From: Secundilactobacillus collinoides DSM 20515 = JCM 1123
GTDB taxonomy: Bacteria > Bacillota > Bacilli > Lactobacillales > Lactobacillaceae
NCBI RefSeq assembly: GCF_001435975.1
Contig: NZ_AYYR01000043.1
Location: 62,001 to 126,000 of the forward strand
Length of the DNA: 64,000 nt
Direction: 5' to 3'
In this document: in pieces, positions 9,065-21,561 of the stretch
Layout of the letters: each line of letters begins with the position of its first letter
Position numbering within the stretch: position 1 is the first letter of the stretch
Program-made: the position numbers and the translations under genes
Notes under the pieces: model-generated
The model's input: only the letters and a program-made list of their open reading frames with translations
Databases searched by the model: none
What the model was told of the DNA's origin: nothing

Positions 9065-9301
9065 TTAGTCTTCGGCAACGAAAGGCATTAAGCCCATGAT
9101 GCGTGAACGCTTGATTGCGATGGTTAACTTACGTTGGTTCTTGGCACTAGTACCAGTAACCCGACGTGGCAAAATCTTGCCCCGTTCTGAAACAAAACGC
9201 TTCAGTAAGTCAGTATCTTTGTAATCGATGTATTCGATGTGGTTGGCAGCGATGAAGTCGACCTTACGACGACGACGTCCGCCTCTTCTTTGTTGAGCCA
9301 T
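9065..9301 (-). CDS. rpsR: 30S ribosomal protein S18
   Basis: Small-subunit protein, 78 residues, binding the platform next to S6. The sequence shows the basic start RRGGRRRRK, then [34 protein letters not shown], typical of S18. No zinc-binding cysteines are present (C- form). ATG at 9301 with GGAGG upstream. Last gene of the rpsF-ssb-rpsR operon. Confidence 0.97.
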   Translation of the reverse strand: MAQQRRGGRRRRKVDFIAANHIEYIDYKDTDLLKRFVSERGKILPRRVTGTSAKNQRKLTIAIKRSRIMGLMPFVAED

Positions 9302-9326
9302 GTTATTCCCTCCTGTTCAGATCCGT

Positions 9327-9890
9327 TTAGAACGGCAAATCATCATCAGAAATATCAATGCTGTCACCGTTGTTTGCAAACGGGTCAGCCTGATTTTGTC
9401 CGCTGTTTTGATTATTGTTAGCCGCACCATTGGTGTTTGGATCACCAAACGGATTATTGTTCTGAGGAGCACTATTATTACCAGCAGGCGCACTGTTGTA
9501 GTTATTGTTACCGCCGTTTTGGTTGTTGTTATTATAACTTCCGTTGTTGCTGTTACTGTTATTATTCGCAGAACGCGGTTCTAACAGTGCGAAGTTATCA
9601 ACAACCACTTCGGTAACGTAAACACGCTGACCCTGTTGGTTTTCGTAGTTTCTGGTTTGAATCCGACCGTCGATTCCGACTAACGCACCCTTATGGGTAA
9701 AGTTAGCGAAATTTTCAGCAGATTTCCGCCAAATCACACAGTTGATAAAGTCTGCTTCACGTTCGTTGTTTTGATTGGTAAATTGCCGATCAACAGCTAA
9801 CGTAAAGTTTCCAACTGCCGCCCCACTTGGGGTGTACCGTAAATCAACATCTCTTGTCAAGCGTCCAGTTAGCAATGCTCGGTTGATCAT
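9327..9890 (-). CDS. ssb: single-stranded DNA-binding protein
   Basis: Essential tetrameric SSB, 187 residues. The OB fold occupies about 1-105 ([47 protein letters not shown]). A low-complexity linker very rich in Asn/Gly/Gln (about 110-175) follows, then the acidic tip DISDDDLPF, which recruits replication and repair partners. It sits between rpsF and rpsR, the usual firmicute operon. The Asn-rich linker is longer than in many relatives but otherwise ordinary. Confidence 0.97.
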   Translation of the reverse strand: MINRALLTGRLTRDVDLRYTPSGAAVGNFTLAVDRQFTNQNNEREADFINCVIWRKSAENFANFTHKGALVGIDGRIQTRNYENQQGQRVYVTEVVVDNFALLEPRSANNNSNSNNGSYNNNNQNGGNNNYNSAPAGNNSAPQNNNPFGDPNTNGAANNNQNSGQNQADPFANNGDSIDISDDDLPF

Positions 9891-9928
9891 AGGAATTGCT
9901 CCTCTCTAGTTATAGTTGAATGTCTAAA

Positions 9929-10216
9929 TTAGTCTTCGCGTTTAACGATCATATGACGTAAGATATCGTCACTGATTTTTGAAAGACGGTCGAATTCGTT
10001 TAAAGCTGCGTCGTCATTGGCGTTCAAGTTAACGATGTGGTAAACACCTTCACTGTAGCCGCCGATTTCGTAAGCGAAACGAAGCTTCTTCCAGTCTTTT
10101 GAATCAATTAATTCTGCACCATTGTCAGCCAGAACCTTGTCGAAACGTTCAACTAAGGCAGTCTTAGCTGCGTCGTCAAGGTCTGGGCGAATGATGTAAG
10201 TAATTTCATACTTCAT
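9929..10216 (-). CDS. rpsF: 30S ribosomal protein S6
   Basis: Small-subunit protein partner of S18, 95 residues: [15 protein letters not shown] at the start and the conserved [14 protein letters not shown] in the middle. The start is preceded by AAGGAGGTGC. First gene of the rpsF-ssb-rpsR operon, with a roughly 90-base leader; S6-S18 are known to autoregulate by binding such leaders in related bacteria, but I could not establish the fold here. Confidence 0.97.
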   Translation of the reverse strand: MKYEITYIIRPDLDDAAKTALVERFDKVLADNGAELIDSKDWKKLRFAYEIGGYSEGVYHIVNLNANDDAALNEFDRLSKISDDILRHMIVKRED

Positions 10217-10310
10217 GAAATTTGCACCTCCTTATGGACTTCAGGCCCTCTTGATTTAGATTTAAGAGAGCAAGGAGAGTTATCCGAGAACGGAATACTC
10301 ACAAATTAGT

Positions 10311-10339
10311 ATTTTAGCAAATTTTGGGCTAAGATGCAA
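10311..10339 (-). promoter_or_regulatory. promoter of rpsF operon
   Basis: On the minus strand TTGCAT, 17 bases, TAAAAT. It lies about 95 bp upstream of the rpsF start with no competing gene between. Confidence 0.7.
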
Positions 10340-10572
10340 CGCTTAATTTAGACAAGAGATGTCGTATACCCTATATATACGATTTCAAAACGAGCGCAGT
10401 TTTTTTGTTTTTAATTTTTTTTACGAAAATGAGCATGCTTATTCCCCGGCAACCACCCGAAAATAATCCTACCCAACCAGTTCTAGTCAACGAAATAAAC
10501 CGCGGTTTTATTGGCCGGCGTGTAGGCCATCTTAAAACAGAATGATTGTTCTATTATAATGATTAATGGCAA
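10340..10572. other. intergenic between rpsF promoter and gyrA terminator
   Basis: AT-rich, with a palindromic CCCTATATATACG patch near 10370. I see no gene or repeat. Confidence 0.6.
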
Positions 10573-10607
10573 AACAAAAACGTCACCGAAGAAACCAGTG
10601 ACGTTTT
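10573..10607 (-). terminator. gyrA terminator
   Basis: On the minus strand AACGTCACTGG pairs with GGTGACGTT across TTTCTTC, then TTTTGTTTT. It directly follows the gyrA stop. Confidence 0.85.
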
Positions 10608-10621
10608 AGTCGTTTCAAATG

Positions 10622-13294
10622 TTATTCATCATCATCCGTATCGTCTGGATTACCAAGCATCCCTGAATCAGAATCGTTAGTGTCATCACTATCGTTCGTG
10701 GTGTCATCATCGTCATCTGCATCAGCGGCGTTCAGTAACCGGTCAAGCGAGGTGTCAGTGCCGGAAGTGGTTTCGTTAGTGATCGTCGAAGCATCACCGT
10801 CAGAGCCGCCGCCATCCGTTGGTGTGGCACCTTCAGCGTCGTCACCATCATCCGGCTCTTCCTTTTCGACAACCGCCATCGTTGCGACCTTGGAATCATC
10901 GTCCAACCGAATCAAGTGAACCCCTAAGGTTGCCCGACCCGTTTGTGAGACGTTCTCCACACCGAACCGGATCATCACACCCTTATCGGTGATCAACATA
11001 ATGTCTTCTTCACCGTTAACGGTGGTCAGACCGGCTAATGGGCCGTTCTTTTCAGTAATGTTGATGGTCTTGATACCCTTACCACCACGGCCTTTAATGG
11101 CGTATTCGTCAGCTGGGGTCTGTTTGCCATATCCCTTTTCAGAAATGACAAATACATTGCTGGTCGGGCCAAGAATGGCGGAACCGACCACATAATCGTC
11201 ATCCCGGAGACGAACCCCGCGGACACCGGTAGCGGAACGACCCATCGACCGCACGTCGCTTGCTTGGAAGCTGACTGCATACCCGGAATGGGTCCCGATG
11301 ATCATGTTCTGTGTACTGTCCACGATGGAAACGTTGATCAGCTCATCATCATCTTTTAAGTTCAAGGCTTTCAGACCATTGCTGCGAATGTTTGAAAACT
11401 CGTCAACAGGTGTCCGCTTAACCGTTCCCTTCAAGGTAGTGAAGAACAGGAACTTCGCTTGATCGCCAGCAGCATCCGACACGTTGATCACAGCCTGAAT
11501 ACGTTCCTTGGAATCGATGTTCAGCAAGTTAATAATTGGAATTCCCTTAGCGGACCGGCCGTATTCAGGAATTTCGTACCCCTTCATCCGGTAAACCTTA
11601 CCTGCGTTGGTAAAGAATAACAGAACATCATGGGTCGAAGTGGAAATCAGGTGTTCAATGAAATCATCATCATGGATGCCCATTCCCTGAATACCGCGTC
11701 CACCACGATTTTGTGCTTTGAATTCGGTCGTTGGCAGCCGTTTGATGTACCCGTTGTGGGTGAGGGAAACCATGACGTTTTCCTCTTCAATCAAGTCTTC
11801 GTCTTCGAGACTTAGGACTTCACCGACCATTAATTCGGTCCGCCGAGCATCGCCGAACTTCTCTTGAATTTCAAGCAGTTCCTCGTAGATGATTTGGTTT
11901 TGACGGTCACGACTTGCCAAAATTGCTTTGTAGTCAGTGATCGATTTTTGCAACTCATCAAATTCGTGCTCAACCTTGTCACGTTCCAAACCGGTCAAAC
12001 GAACGAGCCGCATGTCCAAAATGGCTTGCGCTTGTTTGTCAGACAGTGGGAACCGTGACATTAATTCAGTCTTAGCGACATCGGCTGTTTGCGAACCACG
12101 GATGATCGAGATGATCTCATCAATGTGGTCCAGGGCAATTTTTAACCCTTCCAGAATGTGCGCCCGCGCTTCCGCCTTCTTTAATTCAAAAGCAGTCCGG
12201 CGTTGGATGACTTCCAACTGGTGCGCCAGATAGTACTGCAGAATTTCTTTGAGACTGAGTACTTTCGGCGACCCGTTGACAATGGCCAGCATGTTGAATC
12301 CAAACGAAGTCTGCATCAAAGTCATTTTGTACAAATTGTTCAAAATAACTTCGGCGCTTGCATCGCGGCGAACATCCACCACGATCCGCATACCTTCACG
12401 GTCAGACTCATCGTTAACATCCGTGATGCCTTCGATCCGTTTTTCACGCGCCAAGTCAGCAATACGTTCAATTAGCTTAGCCTTGTTGACCATGTATGGA
12501 ATTTCAGTGGCAACGATACGTTGCTTGCCGCTCTTATCAGATTCGATTTCGACTTTCGCACGCAGGGTGATGCTGCCCTTACCAGTTTCATAGGCTTTCC
12601 GAATTCCGGATTTGCCCATAACCACACCCCCGGTTGGGAAGTCAGGTCCTGGCAGTGCCTCCATCAAATCAGCCGTCGTTGCATCCGGGTTTTTCATCAG
12701 GATGTGAATGGCACTGATAACTTCGGCTAAGTTGTGCGGTGGAATGTTAGTCGCCATCCCAACGGCGATTCCTGAAGCCCCGTTCACTAACAGGTTCGGG
12801 AAGCGTGCTGGTAAGACGGTCGGTTCTTTTTCAGTATCATCGTAGTTGGGCTGGAAATCGATGGTATCTTTGTTGATATCACGCAGCATTTCCAACGCGA
12901 TTTTACTTAACCGGGCTTCGGTATACCGCATGGCAGCGGCACCGTCACCATCGACAGACCCGAAGTTTCCGTGACCGTCAACGAGTGGGTAGCGGTAACT
13001 AAAGTCCTGGGCCATCCGGACCATCGACTCGTACACCGCCGTGTCACCATGGGGGTGATACTTCCCTAAAACATCCCCCACCATTCTGGCCGACTTCTTG
13101 TACGGCTTGTCTGGCGTAACACCCAGTTCGTGCATATCGTACAAGATCCGCCGGTGAACGGGTTTCAACCCGTCACGAACGTCGGGCAGGGCCCGCGCCA
13201 CGATAACACTCATGGCGTAATCTAGAAATGATGTCCGCATGGTCTTAGCCAAGTCGACATCTTGAATTCGATTTGGTAAATCTTGATCAGCCAA
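10622..13294 (-). CDS. gyrA: DNA gyrase subunit A
   Basis: ATP-dependent negative supercoiling enzyme, catalytic DNA-breakage subunit, about 890 residues. Start taken as TTG at 13294 because GGAGG lies eight bases upstream; the frame is open 15 bases further. The active-site tyrosine lies in [10 protein letters not shown]. The quinolone region reads [16 protein letters not shown], with Thr85 where Escherichia coli has Ser83 and Glu89 where it has Asp87. The C-terminal beta-pinwheel carries the GyrA box [10 protein letters not shown] and repeated blades. The protein ends in an Asp/Ser/Thr-rich acidic tail of roughly 80 residues. It follows gyrB by 200 bp. Confidence 0.97.
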   Translation of the reverse strand: MADQDLPNRIQDVDLAKTMRTSFLDYAMSVIVARALPDVRDGLKPVHRRILYDMHELGVTPDKPYKKSARMVGDVLGKYHPHGDTAVYESMVRMAQDFSYRYPLVDGHGNFGSVDGDGAAAMRYTEARLSKIALEMLRDINKDTIDFQPNYDDTEKEPTVLPARFPNLLVNGASGIAVGMATNIPPHNLAEVISAIHILMKNPDATTADLMEALPGPDFPTGGVVMGKSGIRKAYETGKGSITLRAKVEIESDKSGKQRIVATEIPYMVNKAKLIERIADLAREKRIEGITDVNDESDREGMRIVVDVRRDASAEVILNNLYKMTLMQTSFGFNMLAIVNGSPKVLSLKEILQYYLAHQLEVIQRRTAFELKKAEARAHILEGLKIALDHIDEIISIIRGSQTADVAKTELMSRFPLSDKQAQAILDMRLVRLTGLERDKVEHEFDELQKSITDYKAILASRDRQNQIIYEELLEIQEKFGDARRTELMVGEVLSLEDEDLIEEENVMVSLTHNGYIKRLPTTEFKAQNRGGRGIQGMGIHDDDFIEHLISTSTHDVLLFFTNAGKVYRMKGYEIPEYGRSAKGIPIINLLNIDSKERIQAVINVSDAAGDQAKFLFFTTLKGTVKRTPVDEFSNIRSNGLKALNLKDDDELINVSIVDSTQNMIIGTHSGYAVSFQASDVRSMGRSATGVRGVRLRDDDYVVGSAILGPTSNVFVISEKGYGKQTPADEYAIKGRGGKGIKTINITEKNGPLAGLTTVNGEEDIMLITDKGVMIRFGVENVSQTGRATLGVHLIRLDDDSKVATMAVVEKEEPDDGDDAEGATPTDGGGSDGDASTITNETTSGTDTSLDRLLNAADADDDDDTTNDSDDTNDSDSGMLGNPDDTDDDE

Positions 13295-13498
13295 ATCAGT
13301 AACCTCCAATCAATGAGGCCGCGACATAAAGTCTGAACCTCTGGCTTGTAAGTATCTACGTTGTGTTGATAATTTAGTGTGTTTTTGAAGTTAGAAGTGC
13401 CGGTCCGTCCGGTTTCATGGAGAAGACGACAACGGCGTGCCGCTCTGTCGCACATACCGGACTCAAAACGTCAACCGCACTCAGGTTCAAACGCTCAA

Positions 13499-15463
<1,965 letters not shown>

Positions 15464-16639
15464 CTAAATACCGTTAGTTTCGTCATCAGCTGCATCCGCA
15501 GATGTGTCTCCGCCGGTCTCATCCGACTCAGAAATAATCTGACCGTTGTTGATGGTGAAGATTTTTGGTTGGTGAATCAACTTCCGGGCCACCCCGCTTA
15601 AACTCGTGGTGGTCAAAAACGTTTGGACCTTATCTTGAATGGCAGTCAGTAGGTGAGTCTGCCGCATATCATCAAGCTCCGACAGCACGTCGTCCAATAA
15701 CAGGACAGGATACTCGCCGGTCTGTTCATGCATTAAATCAATTTCCGCTAATTTCACGCTGAGCGCCGTAGTCCGTTGTTGCCCCTGAGAGCCGAAACTG
15801 GCTACATCCTTATCATTGACGATAAATTTCAAATCGTCGCGATGGGGTCCCAGTAACGTCGTCCGTTGAAACAATTCCTTATCTCGCTTGGCCGCGTAAC
15901 CGGCTTTTAACGCCTCATAGATGTGCGCCGTGTCCACTAATGCATCGTCAACGATACTGGTCGCATAGTGAAACTTCAACGTTTCGCGGTGCTGCGAAAT
16001 TTCCTGGTGAATCTGCGCTGCCCAGGTCTCAAGCTGTTTGAGAAACGTGAGTCGTTGAAACATGATCTGCGACCCATAGTTGGCCAGTTGATCTGAGAGC
16101 ACATCCAGCAACACCAGGTCCTTTTGCTGCTTAGCGCCCAGCTCTTTCAAGTATTTGTTACGTTGTTTTAAAATCGTCCGATACTGGGACAGGTTGTACA
16201 AATATTTCTGGCTCATCTGGCCGAATTCCATATCCATAAACCGACGTCGAATCTGGGGCGCCCCTTTGACTAACGACAGATCCTCTGGTGCAAACAAGAT
16301 CACGTTAAGCTGACCGACATACCGGGACAATTTAGCCTGCTCCAAGTGATTGACCTTGGCGCGTTTGCCATGCTTTGACAAATCAAGTTCCAGTGGCGTA
16401 TTCCCGCTGGCTTTTTGGATCCGGCCTTTTACCTGAGCGGTTTCTGCTTGCCAATTGATCAGGTCGCGGTCACTGCTCGTTCGGTGACTGCGCGCTAAGG
16501 CCAAAAAATAAATGGCCTCCAGCAGGTTCGTCTTGCCCTGCGCATTTTCGCCCAGCAGGACATTGACCCCGTCGCCAAACGCCACCGTCACGTCGTCATA
16601 ATTGCGGAAATTGTGTAACGCTAATGCCTGTAATTTCAT
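15464..16639 (-). CDS. recF: recombination protein RecF
   Basis: SMC-like ATPase that loads RecA at gaps, 391 residues. Walker A is [14 protein letters not shown] (about residue 30), the signature motif is [10 protein letters not shown] and Walker B is [12 protein letters not shown]. The C-terminal tail of about 25 residues is acidic ([16 protein letters not shown]). It starts two bases after the yaaA stop, so the two are translationally linked. Confidence 0.96.
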   Translation of the reverse strand: MKLQALALHNFRNYDDVTVAFGDGVNVLLGENAQGKTNLLEAIYFLALARSHRTSSDRDLINWQAETAQVKGRIQKASGNTPLELDLSKHGKRAKVNHLEQAKLSRYVGQLNVILFAPEDLSLVKGAPQIRRRFMDMEFGQMSQKYLYNLSQYRTILKQRNKYLKELGAKQQKDLVLLDVLSDQLANYGSQIMFQRLTFLKQLETWAAQIHQEISQHRETLKFHYATSIVDDALVDTAHIYEALKAGYAAKRDKELFQRTTLLGPHRDDLKFIVNDKDVASFGSQGQQRTTALSVKLAEIDLMHEQTGEYPVLLLDDVLSELDDMRQTHLLTAIQDKVQTFLTTTSLSGVARKLIHQPKIFTINNGQIISESDETGGDTSADAADDETNGI

Positions 16640-16641
16640 GA

Positions 16642-16887
16642 CTATTCAGCCTGATTTAAGCGTATAAAAAATAGCCCGACATCTTTGACGTCAACCGTAT
16701 CACCCGGATATAACTTACGTCCCCGGCGATCGTCCGGTTCGCCATTGACATCTACGGCATGCTCTTTGAGATACCACTTTGCTTGACCACCGGAACCAAC
16801 GATTGCTTCTTCTTTGAGCAATTGGCCCAAGGTGATGTATGGCGGCTCAATGAAAACTTCCTTTTTCACAGCTTCACCCACCTTCAT
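16642..16887 (-). CDS. yaaA: S4-domain RNA-binding protein YaaA/RlbA
   Basis: Small S4-like RNA-binding protein, 81 residues, conserved between dnaN and recF in firmicutes and linked to ribosome assembly. Visible: [23 protein letters not shown]...[21 protein letters not shown], the S4 signature with its GR-KLYPGD core. The start ATG at 16887 is preceded by a weak AGAAAATGA. Separated from dnaN by 1.2 kb here, which is unusual. Confidence 0.93.
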   Translation of the reverse strand: MKVGEAVKKEVFIEPPYITLGQLLKEEAIVGSGGQAKWYLKEHAVDVNGEPDDRRGRKLYPGDTVDVKDVGLFFIRLNQAE

Positions 16888-18083
16888 TTTCTCTACTAAT
16901 TATACGCTTTTTGAGGGTAAAAGTATACCTTTCAATCACGTACAAGCAATGTGAGCGATTTTTTGACTTGATTGTGTCTTTTATCAAAATCAGCCAAAAT
17001 GCGCTTAGAATTTAAAAATCCATGCTTTCCGGCGAAATTACCCCTGTTTTTGGATTTTCGGCGCTTCAATTTGAACGGATGTAACGAAACGTTGAGAGAT
17101 GTGTTAAAAAAAGAGGCAAATTTTGATATTTTTCGCGGTAATTCAGGGGCAAAAACGGACTTTTTTGAAACGGAACTGAAAACTTGGCAGGTACGTTGCG
17201 ATTATTTGTTATTTATACTTTCTCGCCAAATTAATCAACCACATGCTAACGATGTATTTTTGCCGGCTAAGTTGTCTTTTTTGAAAACTTCCGCCGAAGA
17301 TAAGTTGCTTTTGAAGCGGTATGCTTCCGGCAGGCCAGATCACGATAAGTTTTGAAGTAACGCTCTGTTGTCCCACGTTTTTATTTCAATCCTTATTTTG
17401 CGCTTCGGATCCTGCCCAATCGAAAGATAGCTTGTTTTTTTTGAGTTCAGCAGCACTTAATCACGTGAGTCACAGTTAGGATGAGCGCGTTTTTGTTAGT
17501 CCGTGTAGTTAGTCAAGCGCCGATTGCGCCATGTTTCTGAAAAGGGCTTGAACTATTTCACAAGCCTTTAGCGGCGTCAAAAAGCGAGTTATTCCAAAAA
17601 TGGAATAACTCGCTTTTTACTGGTGATTTGTTTGCTCAGTTCGAAACAAATTAGTTTTATTTGTTGGGTTTAAGACCTTTATTATGCGGTTTTTGGCATT
17701 TTTCCGATAGTTGGTTTAGAGGTTACGCATTTTTGTTTTTCTATTGTCCTCAAGCCAAAACGTGTTCCAGAAGGTAAGGAGTTGCACCTAAGGGACTTCG
17801 GTCACAAATTCCAGAGTCGGGAATTTATGACCAAAGTTGGCTTTCTACTGTCCTCAAGCCAAAATGTGTTCCAGAAGGCAAGAAGTTGCACCTAAGGGAC
17901 TTCGGTCACAAATTCCAGAGTCGGGAATTTATGACCAAAGTTGGCTTTCTACTGTCCTCAAGCCGAAACGTGTTCCAGAAGGCAAGGAGTTGCACCTAAG
18001 GGACTTCGGCCACAAATTCCAGAGTCGGGAATTTATGACCAAAGTCCCTTAGGCTCCACTCCTTAAACGCCTTCTTCCACACT
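16888..18083. other. 1.2 kb insertion between yaaA and dnaN
   Basis: In most firmicutes dnaN and yaaA are nearly adjacent; here 1.2 kb separates them. The part 16930-17360 is T/A-rich with imperfect inverted repeats (AAAAATCCA near 17015 and TGGATTTT near 17051) and a 127-codon frame I do not trust. Then comes a terminator (17577-17621) and a hairpin-repeat array (17736-18086). Confidence 0.7.
17577..17621. terminator. bidirectional terminator-like palindrome
   Basis: AAAAAGCGAGTTATTCCA pairs perfectly with TGGAATAACTCGCTTTTT around AAAA. Works on either strand. Confidence 0.7.
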
Positions 18084-18086
18084 CTA
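17736..18086 (-). repeat. long hairpin repeat array, copy 4 (three tandem units)
   Basis: Read on the minus strand, the right-hand unit is complete: TAGAGTGTGGAAGAAGGCGT at the dnaN stop codon (the TAG stop is part of the repeat), inner stem TTTGGTCATAAATTCC pairing with GGAATTTGTGGCCGAA, right arm CTCCTTGCCTTCTGGAAC and end GTTTCGGCTTGAGGACAG. Two further units of about 105 bp repeat only the inner stem and right half. The units are about 95% alike by eye. Confidence 0.9.
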
Positions 18087-19223
18087 AAATGTTCTAACCG
18101 GTGTAATCAACTGAATAAAGTTCTCGCTGTCTTCTGTTGGGACCAATGTAAATGGTCGCAGTGGTGACGTGAAGGCGATGCGGATCTCCGTTTGACCGAA
18201 GGAACGCAGGGCGTCCTTCATGTAATCCGGGTTAAAGGAAATTTCCAGTTCGTCGCCAGTTAATTCCTTTGGCGTCAGGTCTTCTTCGACGTTCCCAACA
18301 TCTGGAGAATTACCGAAGATCGTTGCCTTAGCATCAGCTGAATTCAAGGTCAGCTTTACCACATTGTTGCGCGATTCATGAGACAACAGTGAGGCACGTT
18401 CGACTGAAGCCAATAAACTCTTGGCATCAAATTCTGCGCTGGTCGTTGCTTCTTTTGGAATCAAGCGCGATGTGTCAGGATAGTTGCCTTCCAGCAGTCG
18501 TGAGTAAAACAGACTGTCACCGATCGTGAACAATACTTGGTTGTCGGATAACCGCATTTCAACATCCGGGTTATCGTCGCTGATCATCCGTGAGAGTTCC
18601 GTCAAACTCTTCCCAGGAATAATGACGTCATAGGTAGCCGATGCCGATTTGGGCAGCGTGATTTTTCGTTGCGACAACCGGTGACTATCCGTAGCAACGG
18701 CCAGCAACTGGTCGTCAACTAAAGTAAAGTGGACCCCGGTTAAGATTGGGCGACTTTCCTGAGTCGAAACAGCGATAACGGTCTGATTGATCAGTTCACG
18801 AAAAACATCTCCGGAAAGGGTGATGGCATCGGTGGCATCAATTTCTGGCAACCGTGGATAATTGTTGGCATCCAAGCCGTTGATGGTAAACGAAGCCGAA
18901 CCAGAAGTGATTTCAGTTTGAAAGCCTTCAGTCACATCTAACGTCATGTTGTCTTCTGGTAATCGTTTGACGATATCGCCAAAGAATCGGGCGGGTAATA
19001 CAATAGCACCAGTTGATTCGATTGCTAACTGATTGTCCGGATCATCAGCATGGATTAAGGCTTCAATGGAAATATCCGCATCGGAACCAGTTAGGGTCAG
19101 GCCGCTGTCATCGGCAACTAATTTCAACCCAGTGAGAATTGGAATTGTGGTCTTTGATGAAATGGCCCGTGAGACGTTATTGAGCTCTTTTAGAAACGCA
19201 GCACGATTGATCGTAAATTTCAT
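18084..19223 (-). CDS. dnaN: DNA polymerase III beta sliding clamp
   Basis: Processivity clamp, about 379 residues from the ATG at 19223 (MKFTINRAAF). AAGGAGTG lies 9-11 bases upstream; an in-frame GTG four codons earlier overlaps the ribosome site and is rejected. Three clamp domains are recognizable (TIPILTGLKLVADD, ESRPILTGVHFTL, and the C-terminal PLRPFTLVPTED with the usual ITPVRTF end). Co-directional with dnaA across a 330-bp gap containing DnaA boxes. Confidence 0.97.
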   Translation of the reverse strand: MKFTINRAAFLKELNNVSRAISSKTTIPILTGLKLVADDSGLTLTGSDADISIEALIHADDPDNQLAIESTGAIVLPARFFGDIVKRLPEDNMTLDVTEGFQTEITSGSASFTINGLDANNYPRLPEIDATDAITLSGDVFRELINQTVIAVSTQESRPILTGVHFTLVDDQLLAVATDSHRLSQRKITLPKSASATYDVIIPGKSLTELSRMISDDNPDVEMRLSDNQVLFTIGDSLFYSRLLEGNYPDTSRLIPKEATTSAEFDAKSLLASVERASLLSHESRNNVVKLTLNSADAKATIFGNSPDVGNVEEDLTPKELTGDELEISFNPDYMKDALRSFGQTEIRIAFTSPLRPFTLVPTEDSENFIQLITPVRTF

Positions 19224-19239
19224 TTTGAGTGACACTCCT

Positions 19240-19480
19240 TAATATCCATAATATAAATAATAAAAGATAGCCGTAGTAGGGCGGTTGATACTGTGGATAA
19301 GTTTCCTCAAGATAACGTGTTACTAGGTTTTCCACCTGTGGATAACTTGTGGAAAACTTTTGGACTTATCCCCAAGCCCACATGTGATCTTCTTCTATAA
19401 TAGTGGTTGTTAGTTTAATAATAGCTTACTTACCGCATTAAAAAAAGTAGTCGACTTCCTATTCTTGTCAATCGATTACT
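19240..19480. other. oriC: oriC, dnaA-dnaN part (incB-like)
   Basis: Between dnaA and dnaN there are two exact DnaA boxes TGTGGATAA (19292-19300, 19337-19345), near matches (TTTTCCACC, TTATCCCCA), and then an AT-rich stretch (19390-19450) that could unwind. With the cluster upstream of dnaA this makes a bipartite origin of the Bacillus type. Confidence 0.85.
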
Positions 19481-19556
19481 TTTTATCTAACAGCCTGTTG
19501 TATTGGTGCGCAACAAACTGCAATTCGGTTCTAGATCAATGCGTTTAAGAAATGAC

Positions 19557-20885
19557 TTACCGGTCGATTTCCGTTTTGAGGTTGCTGATTTCACTTTGTA
19601 AGTCACTATCGGTTTTAAGGGCTTCGGCAATTTTGTCATAGGCATGAATGACCGTGGTGTGGTCTTTGCCGCCGAATTCGTTCCCAATCTTTGGCAATGA
19701 GCTGTCAGTAAGTTCGCGCGAGAGATACATGGCAATCTGTCGCGGCATCACGATGGACTTCATCCGTTTTTTACCCTTCAAATCGGCTAGTGAGACGTGG
19801 TAGTACTTGGCCACTTTTTCTTGAATTGAAGGAATCGTGACTTCACTGCTGTGCTTATCGAGTTTGAGACTCTTTAACGAAGTGGCCACCAGCTCAGTAG
19901 AAATGGGTTGGTGCATCAGCTTCGAATAAGCGTGAACCCGGGATAAAGCACCTTCGAGTTCACGCACGTTGGAGTCGATGTGGCTGGCGATGTAACTTAA
20001 TGTTTCGTCAGGGATATCAATTTCATCAGCGGTGGCTTTGTTGCGGAGAATGGCAATTCGTGTTTCAAGATCCGGCGGGGTAATGTCCACGGACAAGCCC
20101 CATGCGAACCGAGAAACTAAGCGGTCCTGCAATTTCGGAATTTCGTGCGGCAAACGGTCGGACGTGAGCACGATCTGTTTGCCATCATCGTATAAAGCAT
20201 TGAAGGTATGGAAGAATTCTTCCTGGGTACCTTCTTTATCGGCAAAAAATTGAATATCATCAACGAGGAGCAGGTCGACGTTGCGATATTCTTCTCGGAA
20301 CTGTTCTTGAGTTTTGGATTGAATCGCAGTGATGAAGTCGTTTGTAAAGGCCTCGCTGGTCACGTACTTCACTTTTGTGTTCGGATCATCTTTTAACATC
20401 TTGTTGCCAATCGCGTGCATCAAGTGTGTCTTTCCAAGACCAACGCCGCCGTAGAAGAAGAGTGGATTATACATGGATCCGGGTTCTTCTGAAACGACGA
20501 GGGCGGCGGCATGCGCCATTTGATTTCCCTTACCTATAACGAACGTGTCAAAGGTATATTTCGGGTTCAACTTGGCGTCTTGGCTAACGCTGTGGGCATT
20601 GGTGGCCGGTTCTCGCGGCACCGTGGCGTTAGTCGCTTCATCTTCAACGACAAAGACAGGCTGGATGTCTTCATGGGTTGCTTCGTAGGCAAACTCAACT
20701 AACGGTTGGGTTAAATTGCGTTTCCAATAATCACGATGCAGCTCAGATGGCAGCTTGATTGTAAGACGATGGTTCGTTAGTTTGATTGGATCAGCTGTAT
20801 CGATCCAGGTTGTGTAAGCCGTTGGTGCGACTTCACTACGAAAACCATCCTTGATATCTCCCCACAGGGTGTCTAAATCAAGCAC
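19557..20885 (-). CDS. dnaA: chromosomal replication initiator DnaA
   Basis: AAA+ initiator that binds DnaA boxes and melts oriC, 442 residues. Domain I (about 1-80) starts [14 protein letters not shown]; the AAA+ domain shows Walker [19 protein letters not shown], Walker [11 protein letters not shown] and sensor motifs; domain IV shows the DnaA-box signature [15 protein letters not shown]. Start GTG at 20885 with GGGGAGGTAAC upstream. Its promoter region is full of DnaA boxes, implying autorepression as in relatives. Confidence 0.98.
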   Translation of the reverse strand: MLDLDTLWGDIKDGFRSEVAPTAYTTWIDTADPIKLTNHRLTIKLPSELHRDYWKRNLTQPLVEFAYEATHEDIQPVFVVEDEATNATVPREPATNAHSVSQDAKLNPKYTFDTFVIGKGNQMAHAAALVVSEEPGSMYNPLFFYGGVGLGKTHLMHAIGNKMLKDDPNTKVKYVTSEAFTNDFITAIQSKTQEQFREEYRNVDLLLVDDIQFFADKEGTQEEFFHTFNALYDDGKQIVLTSDRLPHEIPKLQDRLVSRFAWGLSVDITPPDLETRIAILRNKATADEIDIPDETLSYIASHIDSNVRELEGALSRVHAYSKLMHQPISTELVATSLKSLKLDKHSSEVTIPSIQEKVAKYYHVSLADLKGKKRMKSIVMPRQIAMYLSRELTDSSLPKIGNEFGGKDHTTVIHAYDKIAEALKTDSDLQSEISNLKTEIDR

Positions 20886-20934
20886 TGTTTTGTTACCTCC
20901 CCAATATGAAATGATAAATTCAGTTTAGCATGCC

Positions 20935-21231
20935 ACAAAAAAGTTTTCCACAGCCTTTTTTAGTTGTGGATAATTGTTTCACAGGGTGTTTGGAAGTTAT
21001 TAACAGGGGTGTGGATAACTGTGGATAAATGTGTGTGAAACATTTTTATCCACAAGCGGGTGTGCAAAACAAAACCAGTGATGACAAGTGTTTCACACGT
21101 TCGTCCCCAGAAAGAACACCCGAAAATGTTTGCGAAACCACAGGCTGTGGATTGGTGGATAACTCAGTTAAAAAGATGTGAATTATAAATTCAAATCCAC
21201 TGGTTATCCACAGGCCGAATTCATGAAACAA
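20935..21231. other. oriC: oriC, region upstream of dnaA
   Basis: Five exact DnaA boxes TTATCCACA or complement: 20965-20973, 21010-21018, 21020-21028, 21046-21054, 21204-21212, plus several one-off boxes (GTTTTCCACAG, TGGTGGATAAC). Two boxes at 21010-21028 are directly adjacent in the same direction. This is the densest DnaA-box cluster in the window and the point where gene direction switches. Confidence 0.93.
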
Positions 21232-21363
21232 ATTTTGATTACACGAGAAATTTAAATTCAGTCTTTGTATTTTGTCGAGAGTATGGTACTATATTTTAGA
21301 AATGCATTTTACGATGTAAATATAGTGGTTCTTCGCCACAAAGCGCAGGAGGTGTTAGTTCTA

Positions 21364-21498
21364 ATGAAGCGCACATATCAACCTAAGAAGCGTCATCGTT
21401 CACGGGTACATGGTTTCCGTAAGCGGATGAGTACGAGTAACGGCCGTAAGGTTTTAGCACGTAGACGTCAAAAAGGTAGAAAAGTATTGTCTGCATAA
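21364..21498 (+). CDS. rpmH: 50S ribosomal protein L34
   Basis: Very basic 44-residue protein with the family start [19 protein letters not shown] and end [12 protein letters not shown]. The start ATG at 21364 is set by AGGAGGTG; the frame extends 33 codons upstream but that part is not L34-like. First gene rightward from the origin, cotranscribed with rnpA. Confidence 0.98.
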   Translation: MKRTYQPKKRHRSRVHGFRKRMSTSNGRKVLARRRQKGRKVLSA

Positions 21499-21530
21499 GA
21501 CCACTGACCGTCAGTGGTCTTTTATTTTTA
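21497..21530 (+). terminator. terminator/attenuator between rpmH and rnpA
   Basis: GACCACTGA pairs with TCAGTGGTC over CCG, then TTTTATTTTTA. Its place after rpmH suits reducing transcription into rnpA, matching the need for far more L34 than RnpA. Confidence 0.75.
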
Positions 21531-21561
21531 TGACCAGAGATTCTACCTTTGGAGATGCACT

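Noticed and set aside
16664-16676. Nine-base match to the guide inside yaaA
   Set aside because: Only GGCTATTTT matches; no extension, and within a coding region. Chance level.
16972-17355. 127-codon frame between yaaA and dnaN, TTG start
   Set aside because: No ribosome site, T/A-biased composition, no family resemblance, and it spans imperfect inverted repeats.
17740-18060. Tandem 105-bp repeats near dnaN considered as a CRISPR array
   Set aside because: Units are near-identical throughout with no variable spacers, and each folds as one hairpin.
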